A DNA stretch of 64,000 nucleotides from Piscicola geometra. Its lineage: Eukaryota > Annelida > Clitellata > Hirudinida > Piscicolidae. The notes under the pieces were generated by a model. It had not been told where the DNA came from. It did not search any database and saw only the letters and a program-made list of their open reading frames with translations. Every line of letters begins with the position of its first letter. Positions within the stretch are counted from its first letter, which is position 1. Below, piece after piece: positions 62,601 through 64,000 of this stretch. The DNA lies in NCBI GenBank assembly GCA_943735955.1, contig CALSEQ010000043.1, forward strand, positions 5,001-69,000, in the 5' to 3' direction. A program made the position numbers and the translations under genes.

Positions 62601-64000
62601 CCTACTCTAGGGGATTTTTCCTACGAGAACTCTGGTGCTTTTCAGAAAATTTGTTTTCTGAACACCTCAGTATAGGATCAGAGAAGAGCTTAAGAGCCCG
62701 TCGAAACTCTGTGAGTGAGCGGATCCAAATGGTCCGGCGCCCAAAAAGTCCAACCGGCAATGGCCGAAAGGTTCTTTGCTCAGTACTTCGAGGATACCGG
62801 ACAAAGTAGAACAGACCTTGCTCTATGTCAATCCGGGCTAGAACCCCACAGGCTTGCATAGAGTGTAGGATCGGTCACTGCCCCTGGATGCCTATGATAG
62901 GCCGCTGATCCTTACTCCCACCCACACACATGAGACAGTCCGAGACCAATACGGCGCCAATTTTTTTACTTCTTTATCTTTACTCACCATGCACCCCCAC
63001 ACCAAATCCTTTTTACCCCCCAACCAAACCTACAGGCAAATGGATGTCCTCACTGTCTCACCCTACTCCCAACCCCACACACATGGACAGCGCGAAAGAT
63101 CCATGGAGGATACACCGAACACCCCCACTGTTATCACACAGCGATTTGTCACTTTAACTGAAAGTTTCATTTCGATCGATAGGTGCCTCACCACTCTGTT
63201 GATAGCCTAGACGGCTGCTTTCTCTATTTCCCTCACCGGAAATTTTTCCTACTCTAGAGGATTTTTCCTACGAGAACTCTGGTGCTTTTCAGAAAATTTG
63301 TTTTCTGAACACCTCAGTATAGGATCAGAGAAGTGCTTAAGAGCCCGTCGAAACTCTGTGAGTGAGCGGATCCAAACGGTTCGGCGCCCAAAAAGTTCAA
63401 CCGGCAATGGCCGCAAGGTTCATTGCTCAGTACTTTGAGGATACCGGACAAAGTGGAACAGACCTTGCTCTATGTCAACCCGGGCTAGAACCCCACAGGC
63501 TTGCATAGTGTGTAGGATCGGTCACTGCCCCTGGATGCCTATGATAGGCCGCTGATCCTTACTCCCACCCACACACATGAGACAGTCCGAGGCCAATACG
63601 GCGCCAATTTTTTTACTTCTTTATCTTTACTCACCATGCACCCCCACACCAAATCCTTTTTACCCCCCAACCAAACCTACAGGCAAATGGTTGTCCTCAC
63701 TGTCTCACCCTAATCCCAACCCCACACACAAGGACAGCGCGAAAGATCCATGGAGGAAACACCGAACACCCCCACTGTTGTCACACAGCGATTTGTCACT
63801 TTCTCTGAAAGTTTCATTTTGATCGATAGGTGCCTCACTACTCTGTTGATAGCCTAGACGGCTGCTTTCTCTGTTTCCCTCGCCGGAAATTTTCCCTACT
63901 CTAGGGGATTTTTCCTACGAGAACTCTGGTGCTTTTCAGAAAATTTGTTTTCTGAACACCTCAGTATAGGATCAGAGAAGAGCTTAAGAGCCCGTCGAAA
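59695..64000 (+). repeat. Dimeric higher-order repeat M93-M99 (partial), period 1,294 bp
   Basis: M93, M95, M97 and M99 are left-type or mixed; M93, M95 and M99 share GGAGGAAACACCG. M94, M96 and M98 have AAATGGATGTCC, CTCTATTTCC, CTAGAGGATT, GAAGTGCTTAAG and CGGTTCGG. M95 and M97 have the CACACGTGAGACAG variant and GGATGCCAATGATAGG just before the marker. M93b and M95b share GGATTCAAATGG and CATAGAATGTAGG. The window ends inside M99, after CCCGTCGAAA, 424 bases into the unit. Confidence 0.85.

Larger units (their letters stand above)
1..64000 (+). repeat. Satellite array of ~647-bp monomers
   Basis: The same monomer recurs without interruption across the window, always in the same orientation. 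The marker ATGAGACAGTCCGAG or a one-base variant is found at 484, 882, 1529, 2176, 2823, 3470, 4116, 4763, 5409 and so on to 63577. Typical spacing is 647 bp, with 646-bp units common between 9.3 and 19.6 kb. Units differ mostly by scattered substitutions. No unique DNA is seen at either end, so the array continues beyond the window on both sides. Such arrays are usually heterochromatic and maintained by unequal exchange and gene conversion; that role is inferred from structure. I do not recognise the family, and no part resembles rRNA, tRNA, histone or snRNA repeats that I could identify by eye. Confidence 0.98.

Noticed and set aside
1..64000. Ribosomal (5S or 45S spacer), snRNA or histone gene repeat
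   Set aside because: Tandem 647-bp spacing prompted the check, but no 5S internal control region, tRNA-like, U-snRNA or histone coding sequence is recognisable on either strand. This is a judgement by eye; an Infernal/Rfam scan of one consensus would settle it.
1..64000. CRISPR array or bacterial repeat system
   Set aside because: The repeating unit is 647 bp with no repeat/spacer alternation, no cas genes and no coding capacity.

Overview
The whole window is one satellite DNA array. A monomer of about 647 bp is repeated head-to-tail from the first base to the last: 98 units lie wholly inside and a partial unit sits at each end. There is no unique flanking sequence, no inverted unit, no transposon insertion, no rRNA or tRNA gene and no protein-coding gene I can support. 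This form (a long complex monomer, nested higher-order repeats and dozens of near-identical copies) points to a eukaryotic heterochromatic array, such as a pericentromeric, subtelomeric or sex-chromosome block. I cannot assign a taxon. The monomer keeps about 26 CpG sites (counted by eye), so it is not strongly CpG-depleted. I do not recognise the family.

Numbering used here: each monomer M is counted from the motif ATGAGACAGTCC, or its variants with CTGAGAC, ATCAGAC or GTGAGAC. M0 is partial (1-483), M1 starts at 484, M2 at 882, M9 at 5409, M20 at 12521, M31 at 19632, M45 at 28639, M60 at 38344, M75 at 48049, M90 at 57754, and M99 is partial (63577-64000). 'a' and 'b' mean the first and second half of a unit.

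Layout. The left domain (1 to about 28.6 kb) is older-looking: unit lengths are 647, 646, 645, 639, 634, 623 and 398 bp, several subfamilies mix, and local duplications of one, two or about eight units are visible. The right domain (28,639 to the end) is different: 54 consecutive units are each exactly 647 bp long. Most belong to a second subfamily marked by CTCACCGG, GTTCATTG, TTTGAGG and CTTCCATAG, and they are arranged as trimers (1,941 bp), a 7-mer (4,529 bp, two copies) and dimers (1,294 bp). Between 53.9 and 64 kb left-type and right-type segments alternate.

Inside each monomer are a perfect 9-bp-stem hairpin, a C-rich stretch with a degenerate telomere-like CCCTAATCCCAACCCC, two short internal direct repeats, a TCGATCGA palindrome and a weak CENP-B-box-like element. 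The many short open frames, including two recurring ones near 85 and 90 codons, are by-products of the repeat: diagnostic substitutions of the right domain break them without consequence. What is worth a second look is the evolutionary record in the array (higher-order repeats, the length-homogeneity boundary, long-range copying, a deletion hotspot), not a gene system.
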